This document shows, piece by piece, positions 9,986 through 21,360 of a stretch of DNA of 64,000 bases (position 1 is the first letter of the stretch; each line of letters begins with the position of its first letter). The notes under the pieces were generated by a model, which saw nothing but the letters and a program-made list of their open reading frames with translations, did not search any database and was not told the DNA's origin. The translations under genes and the position numbers were made by a program. Source of the DNA: Zingiber officinale (lineage: Eukaryota > Streptophyta > Magnoliopsida > Zingiberales > Zingiberaceae); assembly GCF_018446385.1 (NCBI RefSeq), contig NC_055992.1:103372947-103436946 (forward strand). The letters run 5' to 3'.

Positions 9986-11122
9986 AATAGTTATTACAAT
10001 ATTATAGTAATTATAAATATATATAGTTTTACAATGTGAGTTGTTTAACCGATCAAATCCGCCTGATTCTATGTTTAATGCACGAGAACGTACTGTATTT
10101 GAAAACAATCTTATCATTTTACGCGGGATTTATAAGGTAGAACATCTTTTATTAAAAATTAAAAAACAGCAGCAGCACCAGTGCACCACCCGAAGGAGCG
10201 CCACCTTAATGATTAAACAAAGGTGCATTGATTTTTACCCAATAAACTTTAAATCGATTTTAAAAACTAATTTTTAGGATGAAGAACAGAACCATCCTCG
10301 ACGTTGTACTCCTTGGCTGCTAGCCGGCATATACGAGCTCGCAATCTGACTTAGATTCGGTCCACCATCGAATGCCAACAAGATCCAATTGCCATGAATC
10401 AACGAGGTGGACCCTGAGCTCGGCCCCCCTCGCTGGAATGTTCCATTTGTACACCCCGACCGAATCCAATGGCTGCGAGAATGAGTTCACTGGATTCGCC
10501 ACCCAAATCCATAAAACAACTCAATCAGCTCGCGTCCAAAGCATTAGCTTCCAAAGGGCTGAAGAAACTGCGGGCCACTGCTGGCCTTCCACTACGGGAG
10601 TCCATGCAGGCTCCTCCACGTCGCTCTGTCGCAAAAACAGAGGGCACAAGTTGTATTTTTACGCTTCTCCCAACCAATCAAATGATGCATTCTGTTCCTT
10701 ACTTTCATGATTCAGTCACGTTCAGTGCCCTCTCCATCATTCTTCTCCAACCGCTGCTTCTCTCACTTTTGGCGAATGAATTGCCTCGTTCAAAGCTGTG
10801 ACGTCGCTCATTGGGTGCCTTGTCTCGTATTAATTGAGTTCTTTATTTTAGTAGTCGTACTTTCGACGCATGGCTTGTTGGTAAGTGAGCCGACGACGTC
10901 TGATGCTTTTTATTATCAAAACTATTGTAGAGGTATTTTTTTTATTATTATTATTGTTGTTGTTGAGAATTTCTATGAATCTCTAGTTCGTGAGCTCTCC
11001 GTGTTTGTCTGGAATTCAAAGATTGAACTTGATTTAAAATAGGAAAAAAATTCTATTTGTTCAGAAGGAAAAGTAAAAGGAAAAAAAAGTTGTTCGAGAA
11101 TCGAAGATTGCTGATAGGGAAT
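9986..11122. other. Intergenic region downstream of the Ser-rich gene
   Basis: I find no gene I can support. A 60-codon minus-strand ORF at 10320-10502 (with RGAELRVHLVDSWQLDLVG) has a protein-like composition and could be a relic exon, but I do not recognise it. An ATT/GTT microsatellite lies at 10932-10963. The right end must hold the 3' UTR of the minus-strand gene. Confidence 0.5.
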
Positions 11123-12061
11123 TCAAAAAGATGCGTGTTCCTGATGATTAGCGCCTTGCTGCTGCTGCCTTCGCAGTTGATCGCCCCGGCCATTCAATGC
11201 TGACGCTTTTTGGCGTGTCTCCGCCTCCTTCTTCTTCCTCGGCAGCACGGCGACCGGCTCCACCGCTTCAGGCGAGCACCTGCAGATCAGGCCGCGTCCG
11301 GCTGCGGGCTTCTTCTGGACCGCCTTCGCACCACGAGCCTCATCGTTTTTGCTGTGGCTGGATTTTTCCTTCTTCGAGTGGTCTGGTGCCTCCGCGTGGC
11401 TCTTCCGGGCAGTGACGCCGCTGCCTCGCGCGCCGTTGCTCGGCCTCCGAGACATTATGTCGTGCAGTTCGATCTCAGGGGCTTTGGCGATCCCGAGCCG
11501 GAATATTCCCCATCCCGGCGGGGCGGAGCTCGCGCTCTTGCGCCCTGCGTTTAATTTTCTTTGGGTTCGGATCCGTGGCGTCGGGCTCGGCCGCGCGTAG
11601 AAGTTACTTGACGAATTGCTGCAGTGACTGTTCGACGAATGGCTCCTGCCCATCCCGCTGCCGTTGCTGCTGCTCCGGCTGCTGCTGCTGCTGGTGCTCC
11701 GGCTCGTGCTCTGAAACCCCATCCCGAGGATGCCCGACGAGTAGTATTGGTCCAGGGACTCCGACCGCCGGCTCGCCCCGTGACTGAGAAAGCCGCTGTC
11801 GGAGCTAACAGAGGGCCGCAGAGGCAGAATTTGTCCCTGGAAGAACACTTCGTCGGCCGCGCACATCTCTATGTCCGCCGCACTGGCCAGGAGTCCGCCG
11901 GCAGCTGATATTTGGAACTCAAACTCCTCTGCCGCATTGTCGCCGGGCTTGCACGTGCGATCATCCTTGCCAGAGCACACCGGGAAATCAGAGAGAGACA
12001 AGGTCTCCTCCTCTTCCTCTTCCTCTCGCTCAAAGCTCTCTCTTTTCTGCTGGAAAGCCAT
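11123..12061 (-). CDS. Ser-rich DUF1645 / MAKR-like plant protein (312 aa)
   Basis: This is a single-exon gene. The protein has an acidic N-terminus (run of Glu at residues 13-19), then FEFQIS (47-52) and ADEVFFQGQILPL (69-81). That pair of motifs is typical of the plant DUF1645 and membrane-associated kinase regulator-like proteins. A Ser/Asn-rich stretch (about 110-165) follows, then basic segments and a low-complexity Gln-rich end. It has no catalytic domain, signal peptide or membrane helix. I chose MAFQQ as the start. An in-frame ATG 37 codons upstream would add a hydrophobic, low-complexity leader and is less likely. The molecular role in this plant is unknown; relatives are linked to membrane or kinase signalling. 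Its 5' end faces the BCCP gene. Confidence 0.8.
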   Translation of the reverse strand: MAFQQKRESFEREEEEEEETLSLSDFPVCSGKDDRTCKPGDNAAEEFEFQISAAGGLLASAADIEMCAADEVFFQGQILPLRPSVSSDSGFLSHGASRRSESLDQYYSSGILGMGFQSTSRSTSSSSSRSSSNGSGMGRSHSSNSHCSNSSSNFYARPSPTPRIRTQRKLNAGRKSASSAPPGWGIFRLGIAKAPEIELHDIMSRRPSNGARGSGVTARKSHAEAPDHSKKEKSSHSKNDEARGAKAVQKKPAAGRGLICRCSPEAVEPVAVLPRKKKEAETRQKASALNGRGDQLRRQQQQGANHQEHASF

Positions 12062-12940
12062 GGCCTTTGCCTCAGAGGAAAGGAAGATGCGAGATTTATA
12101 AGAGTTAACTGAGGTTTGAAGGGGGGACAAATGGAGGGAAGTGGGGAAGTAAAAGTAAGGAAAAAAAAGCAAATGCAGGCTTACACGATTAAAATTCCCA
12201 AAGACTTTGCCCTTGTGTGGGCCTGTAACACTGGTCTTGCATGCCTCCTCCTTTATTGGTAGTCCAGAGCAAAATCTCCTTTTTCCTGGGTCACTTCGTG
12301 GGATTTGAGCAGTGGAAGTTATTTCATAAGCTGAGGAGTGAGGACCTTAAGTAACAGATATCAGCCTGGTGCAATGCTCTCCTCTCCAGGCAGTAAATGC
12401 TTCTATTTCTGAACAATTCCAGTTAAAAAAAAAAATGCAGGAATGGGGTCCCAAATGTTGGATCTGAACCTGACCAAAAAGGAGAATTCTTTGAGGTGTC
12501 AAGGTGCTTTTGAGTTCATGTGGACTGCTGTAACTAAATTGTGCTATCATTCGAGTATGCTTTTAGGCTGGCCATGGAATCACAGGCTTCGTTGTCTTCT
12601 TTTGTTTAGCTGTTGTGTTGGGTGAAGGTGAATCTTTAGTGATAATTGCGAAGCACTGCAGTGGGCACTGGGCCGGGCTGGGCACGGTCCGGCCCGAACC
12701 GATTTGTGCGTGAGAAGCACGTGAGTGACAACGGCCAAACGGATTGGAATTTGATGACGTTCGGGGCGAGAGGGGCCCGGCTGCCCTTGATCGCATCGAT
12801 CGCTCGCGTTGCGCGTCGCATCGTGCTCTCCGCCATTTTCTCGTTAAACTCTCCGCTCGGCGCTCCCTCCCGATCCAGCTCCGCCTGTTTCCTTCTCCGG
12901 ACTGCGGCCTTCGCCTCTTCTTCCTCCGACGCTGGTGTCC
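12062..12940. promoter_or_regulatory. Shared promoter region of a divergent gene pair
   Basis: An 879-bp gap separates the two start codons, which point away from each other. The right 300 bp are GC-rich and pyrimidine-rich, as in plastid-protein housekeeping genes. I cannot fix the transcription starts. No TE is visible here. Confidence 0.55.
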
Positions 12941-15900
12941 ATGGCGGCGATCTCTGTTCCGTGCCCTAAGTGCTCTGCAATCCCCCGCAGTGGTTTGGGG
13001 AGCCGAGATTCGAGGACGATGGCGAGTCTTTCGGCCTCGTTTCTGAAGCCGGGTCCCTCTTCGATTCCAGGATCTACTCGGTTTCCTTCGTTGAAGGTAG
13101 TCTTCGATTATCCTTCTTGGTCTATTTGGTATTATTTTTTTTTTTCTGTTTGGATGGAAGCTTCTGTTCTTGATTTGATGTAGCTGCTTTGCGTCTCTGT
13201 GACCATCACTTCTTCCTTTCTGATTTACGGTAATGTTGCAAGCTTCTGTTTGCGGGTTGTTCGCACCGCTTTTGCATGGATCTTTTTGGACGTTTGTGTC
13301 TCTTCTCGCCCATTAATTAGATATGCTGGTTAAATTTGTCACATGAAGTGAGAACATGGGAGTATCTTTTTGGTCAGTTAGTGATCTATGCGTCTTATGT
13401 GTTAGATCTCCATATACTTCCATAGCGTTCACTTTGGCAATTATATTGTCAGTTTACTAATCTACATTAAGAAGACAACGGACTAACTCTTGCTTAAGTA
13501 ATTGTCACCATCATAGGAATGAATTTCGATAAGCGAGTATGAAACAAAAGAATTGGAATGAAATTGTAATGCATTCAATTTCTATCTAGATATAAAAGTA
13601 GATAGTAGATTCTGCATTTCCAGTAAGATAAACCAAAATGGCGACGTAGTGAATTGCCCAATCTGCAATAGCCAACTAGTGGTTTCCTAAACTTATTCTT
13701 TGATATTTAAGGATCTGTATCATTGTGCTACTTTCCTAAGGGATCGTGAATTATATTCAATCAAAGATATTCTACTCTTAATGAAAAAGGGAATTGTAGA
13801 CTTTTTCACCTCCTGAGATTGTAGACTTTCATTTCTTTTGTAGTAAAAATTTTCTATTGAAAGGTTTTATTTTGTCACAGGAACGGAATCATGGACATTT
13901 CCCTATTTTAAAGGTGCATTTTCAAGATGTATTTCCCTTATCTGTGATTTTAAATTTATTAAATAAAATGAAAACAACATTTCATTTGATTCCTTTCCAA
14001 AGGCTGTTCAGGGTACATCAAATTGTTCCCCTTTGGTATCAACAATGTCAGTCACTCAACTTCCAAAGAGTGAAAATGCAGATTTGCTGGAGGAATCTTC
14101 TGGTCAACATGGCATGATAGATACCACTATGTCTACTTTTATGTCTGAAGTTTCAAGTCTTGTCGAGTATGGAAAATTTTCTCTGCTCAAAAGTGGATTG
14201 CATGAATTATATGACTATCTTTTCTTTGCCTCAAATCTTTTTCACAAGTTAATTTTGTCAATAAACTTCTAACATGCATTGAGAGGTAGAATGAAATGAA
14301 AATTATGCCATTGCAATCTTATCTTGGCACAACTGCAAATTTGGTATATTAGTAGGGACAGTAATAGATTGCGTAATCTGATACCTTCTTGATGTATTTG
14401 ATAATTTTTAGCAAGACAAAATGTAACACTTCTTATCGATGTAATTTATAGAAATTCAGCTAGTACAAATGTTTGAGTTTCAAATCAAGTTTGATAAAAC
14501 CTTTTCCTCTAACATGTCTCTGGGCAGGCTTGTAGATTCAAAGGATATTGCAGAGTTGCATCTAAAGAAGGATGGATGTGAAATTCTAATAAGGAAAAAA
14601 GAAGCCTTACCTCAGCCAGAAATTGTTACTTCCCCCATGATGTTGCAAAGTCAACCCATATTTCAGCCTCAACCATCTGTGACCCCTATTGTCTCTCCAC
14701 CCCTCCCACCTGTCCCACCCACACCATCTAAAGCACTTCCAGCTCCATCAGCAAATCCTTCAACTACTGTAAGCAAGTCATCTCTTCCAGCTCTCAAATG
14801 TCCTATGGCTGGCACATTTTATCGTTGCCCTGCTCCAGGGGAACCTCCATTTGTTAAGGTAAGTATCTTGTTCTATTGAACATATTTTTACTGCTATTAT
14901 AGCAAACTACCTTGAGTTTTGCTCAAATTGATTCGAGAGTAACATGTAGGTGGGTGACAAAGTCCAAAAGGGCCAAGCTGTTTGCATCGTTGAGGCTATG
15001 AAATTGATGAATGAAATTGAGGTAATTTCAACCATTCTACTTCCATCATTACTTTGAAGAAGTTTATTTTGATTAAATCCAGTAAAGAAAGGGTTTTGTA
15101 AAATCTGGAATGTATATATTGTAAACTCATGAATGAAATTAACAGGATACTCTAGTATAAAAGATAACTGTCGACCTCACCTTTCTTGTATTCCTACCAG
15201 TCTGATGTCATCTCTATATATGAGGATTATACAAAGACACTGTAGGGTTATACAAAGATCAATTTTCCCTTTTGCTTCTTTTATTAATCTCTGTGATTGG
15301 GTACGACAAAAAGACTGGTATCCATCTGAAGACACATGAGGGCCTAGGTCGTTAGCCACTATCTATTTGCTCGAAGTACCCTAACAATAATCGTCAAAAG
15401 TAAGATTCTAGGTTGGCCACTCAGCCTTAATATTATTTGCATATATGAAAGATAAGAGCTTATTATTTCCAATAAGAAAAATCCATTCCTTGGGCTACTA
15501 ATGATCTTTAGTTTTTTTCCCCATGAATTTCATTTTCTTTTGGTCAAGAAATTAAAAAATGCTGTCATGCCGCATTTACTGAATTTCACTTTGAAGGCTG
15601 AGTTTACTTAGGTGAAAAGATAGGAAAGGGAGAGGAAGAGAGGGAAAGGTACACAAGATTACATGTGAAGCTCCATTTACTCCAATTACTCTACCCTCCT
15701 GCCTCTTCTATGTTAATCCACCTTAAGGCAGGCAGGTAATGTGACATATCATACACGCAGACGTGTGTATCATGACATTTACCCACAAAACTAATCTGTT
15801 ATGGAGGTAGATTTTATTTTGTACTCTTACCATGTGGCTACAATTCATTGCTGTAATTTCTTATTATTAAAGCTCGTTCTTGTTTAATTCACATGAGCTT

Positions 15901-16113
15901 GATGAAATGAGTGAATTCCATGTCTTTTATTGTTTTCCTCATTGTTCAGGCTGATAAATCTGGAACCGTAGTTGAGATACTCGTCGAAGATGCCAAGCCA
16001 GTGAGCGTGGACACGGTATACCTCTTTCTAATTCACTCCACAATCTCCACTTGTTTGCTCTCTTCCATAACTACATTTAATTTTCGCAGCCTCTACTTAT
16101 CATCCAACCATGA
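12941..16113 (+). CDS. BCCP: Plastid biotin carboxyl carrier protein of acetyl-CoA carboxylase (270 aa)
   Basis: The protein carries the biotin that moves CO2 from biotin carboxylase to carboxyltransferase in the heteromeric plastid acetyl-CoA carboxylase, the first committed step of fatty acid synthesis. Six exons join in frame: 12941-13096, 14003-14166, 14528-14858, 14950-15021, 15950-16015 and 16090-16113. All introns have GT-AG ends. The first ~60 residues form a Ser/Arg-rich, acid-poor plastid transit peptide. A conserved segment (LVDSKDIAELHLKKDGCE) and a Pro-rich linker follow. The C-terminal biotinyl domain (about 195-270) contains EAMKLMNEIE, with biotin-lysine at about residue 235. 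The length fits plant BCCPs. The last exon codes only seven residues (PLLIIQP), usual for the family. Methionine 27 is a possible alternative start, but the longer form suits a transit peptide. Confidence 0.95.
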
Positions 16114-18596
16114 AGTGATATATACTCGGAGTTCTGGCTGATCTAATACGTATATTCATTTACGTACACCACTTCTTTTTACTTGGCATACTCATTTACG
16201 AGAATAATTCTAAGAACCTAGTAAAATGTAATCTTCCATGAATTGTCAGTGTTTGTTTTCACTAAAAATAAGAAAAGAACTATTTCTTCGGACGATGGTA
16301 GCTGCACTAATATTTCTTTGGTCAAATCACGAGTGAAGGAGCCACCAGTCAAGTTTATCAGTACTTGACGTAAGGAGCCCGCCTCCGCTGACCGCCTGCC
16401 CCTCCGCCGAAATGCACCCTCTTACTCCCTCGACCTCTTGCTGCTGCTCCAAGCAGACCTCCAAATTGGTCTGTGGCACGGCGTGCCTGCTCCCTGGCAC
16501 TGCACCTGAGCCCTAACACGCTTACACGCCTGCCTCCATGAAGGCTGCATACACGGTGGCGAACACATGCAGCTGTCATGAAGAGACAAGCTAACGGACC
16601 GAACCACCCCGGTCTTCGTACCGTCTATAATTATGCATCGGCTGCATACACGGTGGCGGCCAATTATAAACGGCACGATCTCACCTGCGCTAGCACATAC
16701 AGACTCCACACCCGATATGTGATATCGCATGTCCCACATGCACGACGCTACACCCGCATCGGTTCCAGAACACGACGGATATCGAATAGCCACGTCGCCA
16801 TACAACGATGCTGATGAGCCATGGTCGACCACTGACTGCATGACTGCATCGTCCTAGTTACTAAATATAGATCATTTTACATTATCTTTTCAGATGGATC
16901 TAGTGACTAGTTCATAAAATATTATCATCAATAAAATTTAGGGTTCAAATTTTGATAAAGTCAAGATAAATATTTCTCTTATGTACTAGTCACTATTTCA
17001 AAAGCTAATAGTCGTCCATAATTTATCTTTTCTGTGTTGGTCTGGGACAGATTTATGGGGACGCTGAAAATAAACGTATTCATTTTTTACCACCAATATA
17101 GATCATCTTACATGACGATGACGATAACCAAGATCCGATCAGATTAGGGGGCATGGAGATACAACAAAGATTAAAGTAAAGAAAGCCCTCACCACTTAAA
17201 CAATTAACTCAGGCTAAATATATTTTTTAAAAATTGACTTTTAAATATGTATAAATTTAGAAATTCCAAAATGAAAAGTTAATTTAATACTTTTGGTTGT
17301 AACTTTTGCAGACTTGTTAGTAAGGAATCAATTTTTAACGAACATGTTTTCGGTGCAGAAAATTCATAACTCCTTTATCAATTTAATGATGGACTATAAA
17401 TTTCACATTTTGGGAATAATCAGACATTTTTGCTGCAATGTAACGCGACGTTTTAGACATCGAAGCACGTTAATAGTTCAGATCCCCACGTGCTCAGTGG
17501 CAAGTGGCAAAGCGCTAGGTCCACACTGTATGGTTGATACGATAGTGTCACAAATGGCCCACTCTGCCCCTCCCCCTCTCTCTCTCTCGTTCACGTCTCC
17601 TTAGGTTTATCCTTTTTCCCTGACGTGTAAGCCTTCCATTGCATGGCCGTGAATTTACAACTATACCAATTCATGGAAGTGCGTTTGGCTTCACTGGCGT
17701 GGCATTATTGTAGTTATGGCGTGGCATTTTTGTAGTTATGACAAACATACAAGAGTATTTTTGTCTGTTGATCCTGCAATGGGCGGAGATAGAATTTTGA
17801 TTCAACATGAGCATTATACCATAGTTTTATATTTCTTTCTTTATCTAGATAATAAATTTATCATTTATCTAATCATTACTCATTTTTTACATTTTTTATA
17901 ATAAAAAACACTCTCTTTATAATACTCAGTCACAACTGGTAATATCAAAAACTTATAAACCAACTGTACACAATATTTTTCTTTAACATAACTAACTTTT
18001 TAAAAATATAATCATGGTCTTTTAATCCTTAAAATGATTTATTAGAATACATATCACATATATAACTTTTAAATTGATCATCAAATATGAGGAGATCAAA
18101 TCTCGTAGATAAACCTCACGTAGTTGCATTGATTTTTTCTTATCTAAAGTTAAAAATAAATTTTACAAATTATACAAATATGTAAACCTGTTAGCCAATG
18201 ACAGAGCTTACATGCCCCAAAAGCTTCGAAAAAATAATTAAAAAAGTATTAGTTCCAACCCTTTGTCTATATAGGCCGGTTGTAATTTGTATTGTATTCC
18301 AATTTTTAACTATTTATCATATTCCATGTTTTTTTTGTTTTGAAATGAAGAGTCGAGATTAGAGGTATATCATCCAATATATTTAAGATTTAATCTTATC
18401 AAAGTCATTCAAATTTGTGTTTGAGAATCCTCTCAAACTCATGAACTAGAGTATTATATAATTAAAAGTTATTGAACTAGAGTATTATATAATTAAAAGT
18501 TATTGGTACGGTTAATATCAATAGTTAAACTCAAATTTTAATGAATGATAAATGAATTAAAGTTAGATATTATATTTATCTAATTTATGTATTAAG
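16114..18596. other. Intergenic region, AT-rich, no gene seen
   Basis: The left part must include the BCCP 3' UTR. A GC-richer block at 16360-16850 has no coding frame I trust; it carries a 19-base direct repeat (GGCTGCATACACGGTGGCG) near 16543 and 16638. A TC microsatellite lies at 17574-17589. A short duplication (GGCGTGGCATT.TTGTAGTTAT) lies at 17696-17739. Confidence 0.6.
18443..18504. repeat. 31-bp perfect tandem duplication
   Basis: Two adjacent identical 31-base copies begin GAACTAGAGTATTATATAAT. This is a recent local duplication in AT-rich spacer, with no sign of function. Confidence 0.9.
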
Positions 18597-19676
18597 TGTG
18601 TAGGATATGAATTTGATGGATCTAGAAGACCGAAACACTAGGTTGAAGTCCAGCTACGTTGATAGCCGACACGAAGTCCAGATTGGTCGATATCTGGCAG
18701 AAGAAAGTCTAGTTGGGTTGACAACTGGCTGGAGTTCATATTAGTTAAGATCTGACAGGAAGTCCTAGTGGGCCAAGGGACTTGATATCAAGGAAGTTTG
18801 CGATTGGTAAGTGGAGGTAAGCAACTGGAAGAGAGATCCAGTGAGGACGTGTTCCTAGTTGAGGGAACAGTAGGCGTCGATCTGACTTAAAGTTTCAGTG
18901 AAACTCAAAGTTAGGACTGAACAGTACGGAGACTGTCAAATGCACTATTATTATTTTTTATATTATTCCTTGTCGGCCTAACTTTACTTTATAGAAAATC
19001 AAAGGATGAAAAAATGGACTCAAGTGCCCGAAGCTTATCCAAGTGCTTGGAGCTTTAGGCGCTCGAAGGCACCCGGATAGGTGGATAGACACCCGGACGA
19101 CGGACTAGAGTGGCATGCTTCGACTGCCCAATCCACTTCAGCAATCTAGGTGCTTGGACCGATCCAGGTATCCAGAGGTGGATAAGATTTGCGGGATAAA
19201 CTTTCGATGAGATGTAGCCACATCAGCATACTCCAGGCGCCCGTGGGTGGTTCCAGGTTCTCGGGGTGGTTCTAGGCTCTCGGAGAGGTCCTATATAAAG
19301 GCCTTCAGTAGCAGCTTCAAATCATTAATTACTCCGACTTTTGTTCTCATGTGTTACTCCAAGAAGCTCTCCACGACGCTGAAAAGTTGCTCCGACAACT
19401 GATACTAAAGCTTAGACTCTACTTGTTGTCGGTACATTTTAGTTTATTACATTGTACTTAAATTCTTGTAATATTTTCGAGCTTATAGTGATTGCCCAAT
19501 GAAAGCATTCAGCGAGTGCGGGTCTTGAAGTAGGAGTCGTCGAAGGCTTCGAACCAAGTAAAAACTACTCGTGTTAGTGCTTCTTCTTTCATTCATTTTA
19601 CACTGCGTATTCTTGTGATTTTTGAAAAAGCGATGAACGCTATTCACCCCTCCTATAATGTCTTTTTGCTCCTACA
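18597..19676 (+). repeat. 5' LTR of decayed Sirevirus-type element I
   Basis: The repeat starts TGTGTAGG and ends CTCCTACA. Its last 250 bp resemble the LTR end at 32930-33176 (GGAGTAGGAGTC, CTTCGAACCAAGTAAAA), but with many differences. AAATGATATCAGAACTAG follows, a decayed form of the usual TGGTATCAGAGC primer site. The left boundary is less certain. Confidence 0.6.
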
Positions 19677-19694
19677 AATGATATCAGAACTAGA
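19677..19694 (+). other. Decayed primer-binding site of element I
   Basis: ATGATATCAGAACTAG resembles TGGTATCAGAGC, the initiator tRNA-Met-complementary site of Copia elements, with at least two mismatches. It follows the LTR end directly. Confidence 0.6.
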
Positions 19695-19959
19695 TCGCTC
19701 TGAATAGGTGCAACCACCAATCAAGCAGAGGTCCTTTTTCTGATTTTGTATTTTCATTTTTTCACTATTAGTCATAATTTGTGCAATTACCAATTTTGAC
19801 AATTTGTCATATTTTTATTTTATTTTTTTAATTTTTTCTCTAGATTGGCGCAACAACACTCATGACTTTTCTCTTTACTATTATTCTCCCACACTACTTA
19901 CCACAAGACACAGTCTTAGAATTTCTGTAAAAATTTGAGCTTTCAAAATTAAATGGCCC

Positions 19960-21360
19960 AAACTAAATGATTTAACACCACTCGTCCCCCGCTCGCAACA
20001 GGGACAACTTCCTGTATTAGAAGAAACGGATGAAAGTATACCTAAAGACCGACATTGACCAATGGTTTAGCATCCAAAGAGGATTTATGATCCCGATCAA
20101 CGACAACACCGGAATTTCAATTGACTCGGAAAAGTGGAATCCGAAAATGAAGAAGAAAGTGCAAGTCGACTCGAAGGCAATGAACACAATCTAGTGCAGA
20201 CTTACAAAGGAAGAACTGAACTGTGTCGACCCGCATAAGAATGAAAAAGAGTTATGGGGCAAACTCATCGAACTACACGAAGGAACAAACGATGCTAAGG
20301 TAACAAAACACAACCTTCTCTTAAATAGTTTATTTAATATAAAAATGCAAGATGGAGAGACGACAAGTCAACTACATGCAAGGATCAAAGACATCCTCAA
20401 TGGGCTTCATCTGATCAACCACCGGCTAGAAAATAGAGACATAAAAAGGTATGCTCTTAACTCTTTTCCTTGAAATATACTGTGGAAATCTATAGTAGAT
20501 GCTTATAAAGTTTCAAGGAATTTAAATAAATTAAAGTTAGATGAGTTCTTCTGTGAGTTAGAATTACATGAACATACTAACTCCCAAAAGGTCAAGAAAG
20601 GTGAGTCTTTTTGCAGGTTTATCTAAGGAAACGAAGACTAGAACTCGTGTCATGCCCGAGTTAGAAGATGAATCTGACTCAGAAACAGACGAAGAAGACC
20701 GACTAGTGAACATGGTTAGAAAAATGTTCACTAGAAGAAAGAACCACTTCACAAATAAGGACTTACAAAATGTGATCAAATCAATATCCAACAACACAAA
20801 GGCGAATATTACATGCTTCAGATGCAACAAGAAGGGTCATTTCAAGCGCGAATGTTCGAATTGAAAGGAGGAAAAATCTAAGAAGATGAAGAGGAAGAAG
20901 GCACTCCAAGCCACCTGGGACGAATCCTCCTTAGAAGAATCAAACACTAAAGATCGAAAGCAAGAAAGCTACCTCACCCTCATGGCAACCAGACCCGAGT
21001 TAGAAAGCAGTTTAGATCAAGAAGATGAGTTTGAATATAAATTAAGCCACGGGTCCATACTTGTTCCCGAAGGTTCTAATGAGCTACAAACTATTTTAAC
21101 TGCAAATTTTTTTAAAATTATTGCATGTCTTAATAAAATTTAATTAAATCAGAAAAACAAAATGGCACACTCCTGAAGGTAAATCAACACCTTAAGGAAT
21201 AACTTAATTCCCAAACAGAAAACACTAACTCAACTTAAGTTGAAAGACTTGAGGAAGAAAGCTCTAACTTAAAAATTGAAGTAACTAATCTAAAAGAATT
21301 ATTAGAAAAATTTACAACTAGATCTAAGTACCTAGATATGATACTTAAGTCTCAATGAGC
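19960..21360 (+). pseudogene. Decayed Sirevirus gag (element I)
   Basis: Broken frames resemble the Gag of element III (53240-54871) in order: the N-terminal domain, then LDEFFCELELHEHT-like sequence near 20538. A zinc knuckle CFRCNKKGHFKREC follows in the piece at 20568-20864, then an acidic piece at 20886-21143 with KKALQATWDESS. Stops and frameshifts separate the pieces. A coiled-coil end is recognisable to about 21360. No pol follows. Confidence 0.75.

Noticed and set aside
10320..10502. Minus-strand 60-codon ORF as a gene
   Set aside because: It looks protein-like but is short, has no recognised domain and no splice partners I could join.
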